Made by a program: the position numbers and the translations under genes
In this document: positions 35,961-46,760 of the stretch, piece by piece
How the letters are laid out: each line of letters starts with the position of its first letter
How positions within the stretch are numbered: position 1 is the stretch's first letter
DNA from: Ignelater luminosus
Lineage: Eukaryota; Arthropoda; Insecta; Coleoptera; Elateridae
Reading direction: 5' to 3'
Length of the DNA stretch: 64,000 nucleotides
NCBI GenBank assembly: GCA_011009095.1
Contig: VTPC01091261.1
Span: 447,906-511,905, forward strand
The notes under the pieces: model-generated
The model's input: the letters and a program-made list of their open reading frames with translations, nothing else
What the model was told of the DNA's origin: nothing
The model's database searches: none

Positions 35961-37490
35961 GAGGAGTGACACTTTCATTTTTCCTCTTTTTTTCATAAAT
36001 TGATAGTTAAGTAATATTAATAAATACATAAGTTTTATTGAACTATTGATACTGATAGCGTTCTAAATGACCTTGATTTTGCGATAAGATGTAAATAACT
36101 AAAATGAGTTATTTAATCATTTTTCAAGATTCTCACCTGGAATGCACAAAAAATTTATGTCGCAAATGACAAAAGAGCTAGAGAATATTTACATACCCGG
36201 TTGTCTAAACATGTTAAATACAAATAGAATCTCAGTTTAAAAAAACATTATTAGTGAATCTTGGATAGAATTGAGAATATCAAGAAACCATTTGTGTTAG
36301 AGGCACTATGCCTTAGGAAATGTACTTAAGTCCTTGTCTAAAGCTATTTTACTTTTTGTTATAGTTTATCTATTATAATTTATAATTTCTGTTTTACCTA
36401 AACCGAGTTCTTTCATTTACAAAAATATTGATTCAAAAATCAAGACTTTCAAAAAGAACAGAAAGTTGTTTTTTTATTGATAAATGAAAACAATTTCCTT
36501 GGTTGCCCGAATACTGTTCTACTGAAACATTCTGGATACCATGTGAAAGATGTTATGCGAAAATAAATAAACCTTCAAATATTCAAGTCACTTTCAGCAG
36601 TATTTCATACAAAGAAGTTACAAAAACGTCTGAAAGATGTGAATGTTTGATATCTCAGAATTACTTCTAATTATTAAAAACAAAAGAAGTAAAAGAGGAC
36701 ATTTGTGATGTAAAATATGGAATAATTTATATTGACGTTTGTGAGATTTACACTAGATTCTCTCTTCGGTAATTGTTTCTCAGCAATACTTTACTGAGGA
36801 TCTTGTTTACCAACAACAGTGCATTGCAGCATCTTGATTTTCCTTAGATATGTTACGGCTTATGTAATCATTAAAGCGCGGAAAAATATGCATTTGCATA
36901 TATGCAGAGTAAAAATTTCCACATATCTGTACGAATGAGGTTCACGAGGATTCTTTTTATCTCAATTTTATTTATCATATTTTTGTATATTTAGAGAAAG
37001 TAGTGCATAAATTGCATATATGTGCATATTTGCTTTAATCGGCGAATATTAAATGCATATTTTTAGATTTTTTTTATTAAGACGTCCAGAAGACAATTTC
37101 TTTCTAAAACTCTTGTGCGAAACTTGCTAAATTATATTATACACCCGATCAAAGATTCTAAAAAATAAAGTATTTCTAACCCTATCGCAGATGGTTTGCA
37201 AATTCTGGGTAAAAGTTTCAATCCTTACATACAAATACTTTTTCATTTGTTGATGATTGACAGGTAGTATAAACTATCTGAGTAGACAGGTTTTTGCTAT
37301 TAAATTTTAACTGCAACTAGTGGTAAATGACAGTAATTACACCGAGCTGGGGTATTGCCTACGTCCCGTTATGTTCTTGACAATTTTGCTCGGAAATTCC
37401 CAAGTGTCTTTCAGTTCGTAAATGGTAAAGAATCAAGTCCCTTTTGCTCCTTAGTGGAGTGTACTTGTTAGTTTACTTTACTGTGCTACG
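35961..37490. other. AT-rich stretch; one short Cys-bearing frame
   Basis: At about 36529-36660 (plus) a 45-codon open frame reads FWIPCERCYAKINKPSNIQV and ends with SERCECLISQNYF. No family is recognised. Around 36880-37060, ATGCATATTTGCATAT-like words recur several times. No element ends could be fixed. Confidence 0.3.
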
Positions 37491-37598
37491 GCGAAAATTG
37501 GAAAAGCTACCGTGGAGTTGTTTCGCGTATGGATTAAGAACCACAGTGAATTGAAAACAGGTGAAAAAATTATTTTTTGTCGTGTGTGTTCGAAGAAG
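37491..37598 (+). pseudogene. Zinc-finger exon-like piece, hAT/CGGBP1-like N-terminus
   Basis: The frame reads AKIGKATVELFRVWIKNHSE followed by LKTGEKIIFCRVCSKK. It is followed immediately by a good splice donor (AAG|GTAGGT, GT at 37599-37600). The pattern of an aromatic helix, then a short linker, then FC..C resembles the first half of a zinc finger found at the start of some insect hAT transposases and CGGBP1-like proteins. There is no ATG in frame; the codon just before the sequence is ACG where Met would be expected. So this is either a decayed first exon or a chance frame. The second half of the finger was not found downstream. Confidence 0.3.
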
Positions 37599-37600
37599 GT

Positions 37601-38440
37601 AGGTTGTAGGTCATTTCTATAACCTATAAGTTAGCAATTCACCGCATTTCAATGCAGTATGATTTGATAACACCAAAATTTCAAAATTCTGCATACACAT
37701 TAAAAACTATATTGTTAAAATGCGACTATTTGTTATTTTCACTTATAATGTAATGTTAAAACTTACATTCTAGGTTAAGTCGCTAAAATAGAATTTTGTT
37801 ATTTTAAAGTTGATATAAGTAAAATTAACTATATTAAGCGTCTGTTTCTTGCTAATTTAAATAATTTAAATAATACTAATAATATATTTTACTAAAACAC
37901 AACAACGATTTTTCATCCATTTTGATAGTTAGATTCAAGTTGAAGATTTGCTATCTTCTGAATAGAATTGAAATAAAAAAATCGTTTGCATTTTCAAAGA
38001 TCTCGTATCTTGTAAGTAAAAAATAAAACAAAACTGATATTATATGTTTTAAGATTAACGATTATCTGGGACTGATTTAGGCCTTTAATGTCACCTCTCT
38101 TATACAAATTATAATAGCGTTGGTGTAGGTTACGTTATAATTGAGCACGGTATAAATAATATATTGATGTCTAAAAAACAATTAATTTCATGAAATGTCA
38201 TTATTTCATCTTATGGACATTTTAACATATTTTAATTATAAAATACAATCTGCACCAATTGAAGAATTTAAAAAAGTTATTCTTAAGTATAGAAATCATC
38301 ATAAAATAAGTGTGCGCCAACTCTATAATAAATTAGTGCTATTACTACACATCTAAACTGTAAGTATGGCATTTAGCAAATTATTGTTTTAGTTCAGTTA
38401 TATAATATCCAGCCTGTGTATAAGAATGTTATAGTCGATA
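37601..38440. other. Very AT-rich stretch with no recognised feature
   Basis: No motif, repeat or coding frame stands out. Confidence 0.4.
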
Positions 38441-38449
38441 CTAAAGGCT

Positions 38450-39370
38450 GTGTATAGTTATAGAAGCAACCTGTATACACGTTGATCAAAAGCCTTAAGC
38501 AAATAATCTAAATAGCTTACTAGGTTAGTTTGCACTGATCTACCCGGCAAAAACCCAAATATGATTTTTTGTTGTGCTCAAAACAATTCCATAAAAAGGG
38601 TTTTGGCAGAGTCGATAAGATGGACACTGGCCTGTAATTCTTAACTAACTCTTTATGCCCAGATTTAGATAGGAACAATATAGGCTTTTTTCCAACTCTT
38701 TGGAGAAACACCTCCTGTTAGTGATCGGTTAAAGATTATGGATATCGGGACCGCCAAATGCTCCGCACAATTACGCAATAGCACCGCGGGGATACCGTCT
38801 GGTCTCGCTCCCTTGTCTATATCAAGTTGATTGAGAAGATTTAGAACCTTTTGAGTGTAGTAGCAGCAAGCATCCTATCCTTATTAAGGACATTTACGTC
38901 GAAGTCCGGTAGCTGACCATCAATAAATACAAAGTCAAAATGTTTAAGAAAAAGATTACAAATAGATAAACCGTCATCTGCGGTTACGCCATCAAGTTTT
39001 ACTTGGTGAGGTATATTTGAACTACGTTTCATTGATTTAACATACGACCAAATACGTTTAGGATTGGTTACTAAGTCTTCCTCGGTAGATCTAATTAAAT
39101 TACGAAAATCTAAAGAAACTTAGTATTTTGAACGGCCACAAAGTAAACTAAATGTCAGATAATCAAGTCTGATATTATATAGTTTCCATTTTTTGTGAAA
39201 TTTACGTTTCTCTTTGATTTATGTTTAGGAACTTTTAGTTAATATCGAATGGGAGATGATGCTGATGAACATTAACAATAGGGCTGTAACATCTGTGAAC
39301 TAATTTAATACAATAGTAGTTAGAAAGAATTAGGTCTAACATCCTGCCGTTACAGTTTTCTACATTGTTT
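38450..39370 (-). mobile_element. Jockey-like LINE fragment: end of endonuclease to reverse transcriptase
   Basis: On the minus strand the end of an endonuclease is seen first: NVENCNGRMLDLILSNYY near 39300-39360, then SPIVNVHQHHLPFDIN. A linker follows with NLIRSTEEDLVTNPKRIWSY (near 39040-39100), then SNIPHQVKLDGVTADDGLSI and CNLFLKHFDFVFIDG. The start of the reverse transcriptase gives GARPDGIPAVLLRNCAEHLA (38745-38815) and ELVKNYRPVSILSTLPK (38600-38655). The fragment runs out near 38450 with a weak FDQRVYRLL. The RPISILST style and the linker are typical of Jockey-type LINEs. Several stops and frameshifts are present, and the 3' two-thirds of the polymerase is missing. Confidence 0.75.
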
Positions 39371-39379
39371 AGTAACTCC

Positions 39380-40520
39380 TTTTCTTGATAATTTCGGTGG
39401 GTTCATAGCATGTATTGCTGTTGTCTTTCTGATTTTTTTTAAATTCTTTATATTGCACCCTTCTTTTGACTTGCTTATTCCGTAACAGATTCAAATTAAT
39501 TCTATCTTCTATTCTTTCGTTTAAGAATTCAGATTTAATAGCTCTCTTTTCAATTTGCTTCCATTCTTTTCTCTACATGCAATCTTCCATTGTAGTTTTC
39601 TTTAAGCTAATCACTTTTTTGCAGTATCTTGGAGAATTTCTTTTTTACAATTGCACCAGCTCTCCGACACAATAATAATGTTGATGTTTCCCACTTCTTT
39701 ATATTTCTTTGAAATACCTTTTAATTTCTTCATTTTCCCATAACCAATGTTTTACTTGCACCTGAAGTTTATTTTTGAATATGGCTCTAACATTTCAAAG
39801 ATGTTTGTTATATTTTCTGGTGTATGTGACTTTTGGTAATACCACCAGTGATGTTCAGGTTAATTTACGTATCTGTTAGTTTATGGAGGATATGCCAGCT
39901 TCTACTATATTAATGTTCGATTGTTCAGGGTATAGAAATCTAAAAACATATTCCTACACTTCACCAACATCCTTTTTACACATTATATTTTCCCTTCCTA
40001 CGTTGTTTTTCCTATTTTAGCATTCGTATCTCTATAAGTTTTTTATGCCTTTTTCATGCTTTCTAAAATTCATCACATACTACTTTTTGTTGTTTTGTAA
40101 GTACGTATTGATCGTCCATGTTAGTTGGTGCATAAATATTTATCACGCATTTATGTCGACAATCTTGCTTTAAACCTCCTCTTTGAGAAAAGTTTATTCT
40201 AAAAGTCGTAATTTTTCGTCTTTATTTAGCATTAGTATCTGCTACACCAAATTCATGTTTCGCTTTCTCATCTTGAATTTCAGAATAAAAAAGATATTTC
40301 TCGCTTGGCAATTTTATAACTTGTTCCTTCGTACATTTTATATCTGTCAGTTCTTTGTACTACTCCAAGATTAGTTGTGCATTGAACTTTTTCCTTCTGC
40401 AATGTTTCGTTTTGGTTTGATAGGGAACATTGGTTAAATTGTTCTCTTTTTTTCTCCTGTTCTCCTTTACTTTCTTTGTTTAAGTAATTGTTAAAATTAA
40501 GAAATTTCGTCATTTACTAC
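39380..40520 (-). mobile_element. RTE-like LINE 5' fragment (endonuclease and linker)
   Basis: Read on the minus strand, 40480-40270 gives LQKEKVQCTTNLGVVQRTDR and YKMYEGTSYKIAKREISFLF. Near 40090-40140 comes INIYAPTNMDDQYVLTKQQK, the typical phrase in the middle of an RTE-type endonuclease. Short Lys-rich pieces continue to about 39400 and look like the region before the polymerase. No reverse transcriptase motif is present, so it may be an internal deletion or truncation at the boundary with the Jockey-like fragment. Many stops interrupt it. The distinct motif style shows it is a different element from the neighbour at 38450-39370. Confidence 0.5.
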
Positions 40521-41629
40521 TAGTCTACTGTTATACTGTCTTTCTTCTTTGGGAGTAAATCAAAGGTATTAGAAAACTAGAACAGGGCAGTGGAACGTAC
40601 AATAAGAACTCCAGAATCATCCAAATGAAACCGGCATTGACAGACATGTTGTGTGTTGATATTAGAAAAGCATACAACATTGAAACGGATTTTACATTGT
40701 GTTGTTTGATGATACCCGTGTAGAAACCCAAAGCAGAAAATAACAGCTTTTGCCGACTTTGTTGTTTATTGGTTTGATAGAAGAAAAGTTTTCCTAAAAA
40801 CTTTTACTTTTATTTTTTGTCTTAGCTTTCTTATAGGTAAACGAGATAATATACTAAGTAATTTTTGTTTGCTGACTTTCCAAAGACAAGAGAAAGCTAC
40901 ATCAAGTCTGATGATGTTTATGACCAAAAGCAAATAGGTTACCAAACTTCACATTTAGAGCATAAAGTTAAGACACGATAAAAATGACTGAAGTAACTGC
41001 AAATATTGGAAAATATCAGTAGATAAAGAAATTAGAAGAAAAGTAGAAAACAAAATATTCTACAAGGGATCAGAATGTTTCAGAGCTGTTCTGCATAAGA
41101 ATGTTATTATTCCAAGGGACATTGATTCCACTGTTGAACTGAAGCACATTTATTTTAAAAATAATTATTCTGACAGAATTATGCATATTCAATGTATTAT
41201 GGATTGGTATATAAAATAAAAAATTTTGGAAACGAAATTAAAGTTCTATATATCGATTAATCGTATTAAGTATCAAATCAAATATGTTTAATTAAAAATT
41301 TCAATTTTTACCATTTTTTAACAGACTAAACTAATCAAATTTTAAGTAGTTGTTTAAAAAAACCTTAAAATTCCATTAATACGTACTTAACACTTCCCCT
41401 CGAAATTGTAACATTAGGAACGAACAATCGTATAAGTTACAGCTTAATTTCTATTCAAGGTCGGATGCATAAACTATGAAGAAAAAAGTGTTAATCAATA
41501 CATAATTTGTTCACACACCTAGAAAGCCCCAAAATAGATATTGATATTGTTACATTAAAACTTTATGTTAAGGGAGTCGTGACAACTCCGCAAACACAAT
41601 ATAACACAATCAGCGGTTAATCACGAAAG
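40521..41629. other. AT-rich stretch with no recognised feature
   Basis: A 40-codon frame near 41030-41160 (KVENKIFYKGSECFRAVLHK) is open but not recognised. Nothing else stands out. Confidence 0.35.
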
Positions 41630-41735
41630 AAAAGGTGCCGGAAGTGTGACCGAGTGGGTGGTGGCGCTAGGAGGCGCCAGCGCGGCCGTCGCGGCGCTGC
41701 ACTGCGCCCGTGCCGACCAGAGTCTTTCCCTTTGC
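41630..41735. promoter_or_regulatory. CpG-dense island, possible promoter or first exon
   Basis: About 100 bp with a striking density of CpG and GCC/GGC words (GGCGCCAGCGCGGCCGTCGC) in AT-rich DNA. On the plus strand one frame reads GAGSVTEWVVALGGASAAVA, then ALHCARADQS; another gives an Arg-rich peptide. All frames are open through the core because stop codons are rare in such sequence, so coding cannot be inferred. A promoter or untranslated first exon is at least as likely. Confidence 0.3.
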
Positions 41736-42490
41736 CACACGAAGAAAATCATCTATTAGTGATTATTTTACCCGCTTATTTACACAATCTACATACTATA
41801 CTGAATATAAAATTACTTTGCGCATCACGCAAACCCTGTAGTACGTATATTCCTTGTTCTACTAATATTTATTATACGGCTTACATAATAAAAGGCATTA
41901 GCCGCTTTTAACGTATAACACCTTCCTGGTAAGAGTTCTAGCGTATAATATAAAAGTGGACATGGCACGATTGATTGTAAAGGGTTTAAAAATTTGTTAT
42001 CACCTACATTTTGTGTGACGTCTAATTAATTCAAGTTTTAGATTTGTGGCGTATATGCAGGAGAAAATCGCTTAAGACGGTCTTAATTCAAATTAAATAA
42101 AAAAAAAATCTCCTTTTGAATAAAACATTCATTTTTCACTTTTTCGTCATGTAAGGTGTAGTACGTATACATTAAATATAAGGGACGCAAAGTATTGTAT
42201 TCGTGCTAAAGAAATTCAACTAGAGATTTTGATGGATGAACGTGAATGGAAGTTTCCCAAAACAAACAAGAATCGAAATAGTTTCTGAAACAGTATTTTG
42301 TATGCTTATTCCATAAAATCGGACTTATGCAAAGGCTAGCAATGTCTAACAAATAAGAAGTGAATACAGTTAGCAAATATATTTTGTATGCGTTAAAGGA
42401 AGTCTGTTAAACAAAAATTTAGTTTCAGGCAGTTCAGCTTTTAATTAAAATATTGGCAACTTATCAGTTTCATTAATTTGAGTTAGTGGG

Positions 42491-42580
42491 TAAAGTGGCT
42501 GCACAGATTAGACGTTTACTTTCCGCCCTATTACGCGCTCGTGAGATGAGTTCGATCCTCTTTTCATGTGGGTTGTATTT
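42491..42580 (+). repeat. tRNA-like SINE head or tRNA pseudogene
   Basis: GTGGCTGCACAGATTAGA resembles an A box, and GAGTTCGATCC at about 42549 is a near-perfect B box. The spacing suits a tRNA-derived RNA polymerase III promoter. No cloverleaf could be closed, so a SINE is likelier than a tRNA gene. Confidence 0.4.
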
Positions 42581-43952
42581 TAACATCTGCACTTTAGAGC
42601 AGGAAATTAATTCACTTTGCAACATTTAAAATGCCAAGTTTCATTTCTTGTCTATTTTTGATCACTTAATAGTATTTACTTAAAACTATTAAAATTATCT
42701 ATGTATTTGATTCTAATGAGCTTGTTTGCTTTGTTTCCTCATAACACCTTTTTATCATTTTTCAATTTCTTTTGTAGGCTTTCCTAATGATTTACGGTTA
42801 CAGTATAAATATCACTGTTTATTAACAAATACCTGCTTGGATTGTTCTAAATTAAAAGTAAGCCAAAAAATTTTGTCATTTTCTCATTATTGTCTAATTA
42901 ATTTTAATTTCTCTGTATTTTCCTATTTTCGCTACAAATTTTGTCAATTCTCTGTATAAATTTTAAATGAATCAAAACACAAATTTGATTAAAAATGTCG
43001 ATCAAAAGCTACTGTAATGATTTGGATGAAAACAGAGAATCAAAACTGAGATTATTACAAAAATTTCGCTTATCGGTATTAAACAACATCAATCTACTTC
43101 TTCTTTTACTTTTATTTATTATTTCTTTATTTATTTTCAGCATGTTCCACTACATAAATTGTAATACTACATATCATTAACTTACTTACATACCTAAATA
43201 TTACTATCATTTCTTCTTCATCATATCCTTAACACAAACAATATAAACTTGAAATCAGTACTACTCTATATACACTGCATTATTACAACTACATCAAGTC
43301 ATTCACTTATTTACATACATGTTCAACTAACATCAATTTATTTCAATTATTTAGAATTCTTGAAATTCAATCAACTTAATAAATTTCACAGAAAATTTTA
43401 TAAAACATTGCTGTTAGTTCTTTCTTATCTGCAGACCAATTTCCTCTTTTCATTATTATACAGGGCTCTTTACGAGCGATAACAACTCTAGGGAAATTTG
43501 AATATGCAACACATCATACGTTTTCACATACCACTTCAACCTTTTTTTATAATTTGAAAGAACGAAATATCAGAGACAGCCTCTTTTATGACATTTTGGC
43601 ATACGAATGTTTCACCTCAGGATGATTAATTGTGTAATATTAAAACAAGAAGAATGAATGAGGATAATAATTGATTTTTATTACTGCAATAGACAAATTA
43701 GATATGAACAACAAACACTATGTAACAAACTAAAACTTTGCAAAAAAACTAAATAATGAGTAAACTAAGAACATTTAAATTAAGATAAATAAATCAAATA
43801 AGATATAGTTATTGTTCGTAACCTGTGTTCGAATGTTGTCAATTATTTACGAGATACACGCCAACAACAGAATTGAAATTTTTACTCTTTCTAAAATATT
43901 GGCCAATTCTCACGTAAATTCCATTTAAATCATTTGAATATTCTTTCTGAAA
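42581..43952. other. AT-rich stretch with no recognised feature
   Basis: Open frames here are long only because TTT/ATT words dominate. A mariner-like end word TATACAGGGCTC at 43460-43471 has no partner. Confidence 0.35.
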
Positions 43953-44105
43953 ACAGAGCTGGGCGGTACTGCATTACTCGGTAATGTAATTACTAATGCC
44001 AATACTTTTCTAATAATGATAATGGTAATACAATACTTTAAGAATAAAAGTAATGGTAATGGGTAATGGAAATAGTTTAGACAGTAACTGATAATGGAAT
44101 CTGCT
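43953..44105. repeat. hAT-like element end with TAATGGTAATG-type subrepeats
   Basis: Starting CAGAGCTGGGCGGTACTGCA, the segment continues with many variants of TAATGGTAAT and TAATTACTAATG. This is the usual look of one class of insect hAT terminal regions. No opposite end or 8-bp duplication was identified. Confidence 0.4.
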
Positions 44106-46205
44106 TCCATTATCAATTGTTCCTAAATAACTAGAGCTCGTATTTTGGTGCTGGTGACAAAGTCGATGTGATGAAGATATTTTTTAATATAATTCTTTGT
44201 AAAAGTAGTTCATACTTATTATTAGTAATTTCAATTTACTACATATTGAATAGTAATAATTCTAGATATCTGCTTTTATCGAAAATATTACACATTGGCA
44301 TTAAAATTGTTTATTTAGTGCAAAACACATATTTTAAATGGTTTAGCATTTACTAAATAAATATCATTTAGCAACACCTTATTCAAGATCTTCACACAAA
44401 TTCCCTGAAGTTGAATTAAAAAATCGCTATTGTCATTTTGTCACAACTACGTAGTACGTATTCATTACGGTGCAAAATTGCGATATGTGACGAATTGTGT
44501 ACATTCTGGCGCCTTTTTTTAGTATTGGCGATTGATTTTTTGCTGTCTGTTTTTAATGCCAAATGGCGGCCTGTCAGTATCAATATAGTTTTATTCTTTC
44601 TTTCTCAGTTGGTTGCATCATGAAATAACTTGTTAAGTAATTCAAAAATGTTGCAGTTATTTATTATTGACAGTTCTAATGACATTTGAAAGTAGAAAAT
44701 AGCCACACTGGAGAAAATAAAATGCAGATTTAACTGTATTGCTTTGTCTGTTTTTTTATTTGATTGATATCGATTACTGCTAATTGATAGTAGGTTTGAT
44801 TGTTGTCAATTTATAGATGCGTCAATTGTTACCAATTGAGAATTAAAGGCAAAAATGACCTTGATAAATAAAAATAACTCTTTTAAGGCCGTCAGTTTCT
44901 TTTGGACGGATGAGATCTTCTGAAACCTAACTTTTATTTACAAACTAGTGCTTTGCCGCCATCTAGAACTTAGAACAAAGATTTTTGCTTAGAATGTTTC
45001 TGATGAAAAGTAAAAATCGACCTGTTCGAACTTTCTTCTGTAAAAGTAAACATAGTGCTATACATTATAACCTTGCCATAGCTTGCCACTTTCATACAAA
45101 TACGGTACTGAACAGTATAGTATACTTAAACATATTGTACTTGGGTTTCATGATTCTGCGGCTTAATCACCAAAATTAACATGTATTGTTAAAATGTCTT
45201 GTCAACTGTCCAATAACCTACCCTAATGCATTGAAGTGAATATCATCTGTTAGTCCAAGTTATTTATCTACGACTTTACTGTCAAGTCAACACTGCCTTT
45301 GTTTGGATAAATGGTATTATACTTATATTTTCGAGTATTCAATAAAATTGATGCTTTAAGTTTTCAATCACTGTGTTTGGTAATGAAAGCACTCTTTAAA
45401 ATCTAAGTGTTTGGTACTTGTTAATTTACAGCACTTTAGCTCAGTGCTTGATACTTGAAACATTTTACCTCGTTCTACCAAGCATGCTATAATCTTCTAC
45501 AGTTGAGACCTAACTCAGAAATATGAGACGGTCTGAGTTTGGTTTATGAGCTGAGCATTCGTGCTAGACATAGACTACAAAATATAGGCATAAATTGTTC
45601 TTAGGTGTGGAGTGTATAGAATAATAAGAAAATAATAATTATTTAAAGATTTTGCTAAGCAGTTTCGGAAAAAGTAATCGTTATCAAGTTAGGAAATTAC
45701 TCAAATGGAACGTGGGTAAGTAAAGCGCATGGTGTCAGTAAAACATGGTAAAGAAAAGTGTAATGTCATTTTCTAAAGTTGCGTACCTATCCGGACTTTG
45801 CTTTAAATTTCGCTTGAGTATTTTCATTTCGTACAAATTCATTATTTCAATTTATCTTGAAACGTTGGTTAATTTATTTAAATTGTTGGTGAAATCAATT
45901 CTTCGTTGTGAGAATGTCTTATTTAAGTTTTATCTATGAAATTTGATTTGTAATTTCCGTTGTTTTATTGTCAAATTGTGCTTTATCTTAGTTCACGACT
46001 GTTTATGGATCTTTAGTATATTTTTCTGTTATTATCAAATCAAGGAATTTACTTTCGAGTTTTGGTTCTAAGAAAAAAATGTTTGCCGTTTGCAGATTTA
46101 TGTCTGGATGAAAGGTCGCTTTAAATTAAAAAAATAACGTCCGGTACCTTCCCATTTTTAATTTACCGCGTGTGTTTGATTTCATAATACAGTGTAGAAC
46201 CAACT
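44106..46205. other. AT-rich stretch with no recognised feature
   Basis: No family motif, repeat or convincing exon was found. Confidence 0.4.
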
Positions 46206-46760
46206 TCTTTATGCGTCAAATGTAACAGTGTCTTCTCGGGGGAGTTCTAGTTTGGTGAGGCCCGGCGACCGCTCCGGCTTGCCTGTCAACATCCGCCGTG
46301 AATTTGCCCCTTTGACTTTTTTGTGTTATTGCGAGTGCTTTCTGGAGGCTGGATCTGAAAAACACGAAACGGCCGCCTTGGCCGAATCAGTGCTGGGATT
46401 CACGAGTGGTGGAATTAATTTTTCCAATATATATCTTCATTTTGTTTAGTGATGTCAGTATCAAAACGATACCTAATGATCGCTTTAGCGGGACCGCGTG
46501 GTTGCAGCAAGCCGGGTAGAAATTTGTCGTTTAGGGAAAATTTTCCGTTGAAGTAAAAGCTTCATTTTTTTTGTTTTGATGGAACTGTTTCGTTCTCGTT
46601 AGCTTTTGGATGTGAATGGTACACTCTCTCCTGTGTTAAAATTAAAGTTACGTGAAGTGCAAAAAGGTTATTAAAGTGCTTTAAATCTTTTGTGATTTTG
46701 TCGACGCCGAGCATCGACCTCCCGCAATTTTATTATTTGAACGGCGTTGATAGTTTTGTT
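46206..46760. promoter_or_regulatory. GC-rich, CpG-bearing island, possible promoter and first exon
   Basis: The segment contains repeated CpG-rich words (GGCCCGGCGACCGCTCCGGC near 46260, CGAAACGGCCGCC near 46367, GCGGGACCGCGTGG near 46489). It then decays into AT-rich DNA. A plus-strand frame (46228-46449) is open but begins without an ATG and shows no family motif. Possible splice donors exist (CGG|GTAGAAAT near 46518). This is the most promoter-like segment of the window; the direction of transcription is unknown. Confidence 0.35.

Noticed and set aside
42726-43482. Cluster of three plus-strand frames of 61-77 codons with hydrophobic content
   Set aside because: Composition is that of T-rich DNA read as Phe/Leu/Ile; no start context, splice sites or repeats of a family.
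43460-43490. TATACAGGGCTCTTTACGAG as a mariner-type end
   Set aside because: No inverted partner within several kilobases and the core differs from the other ends.
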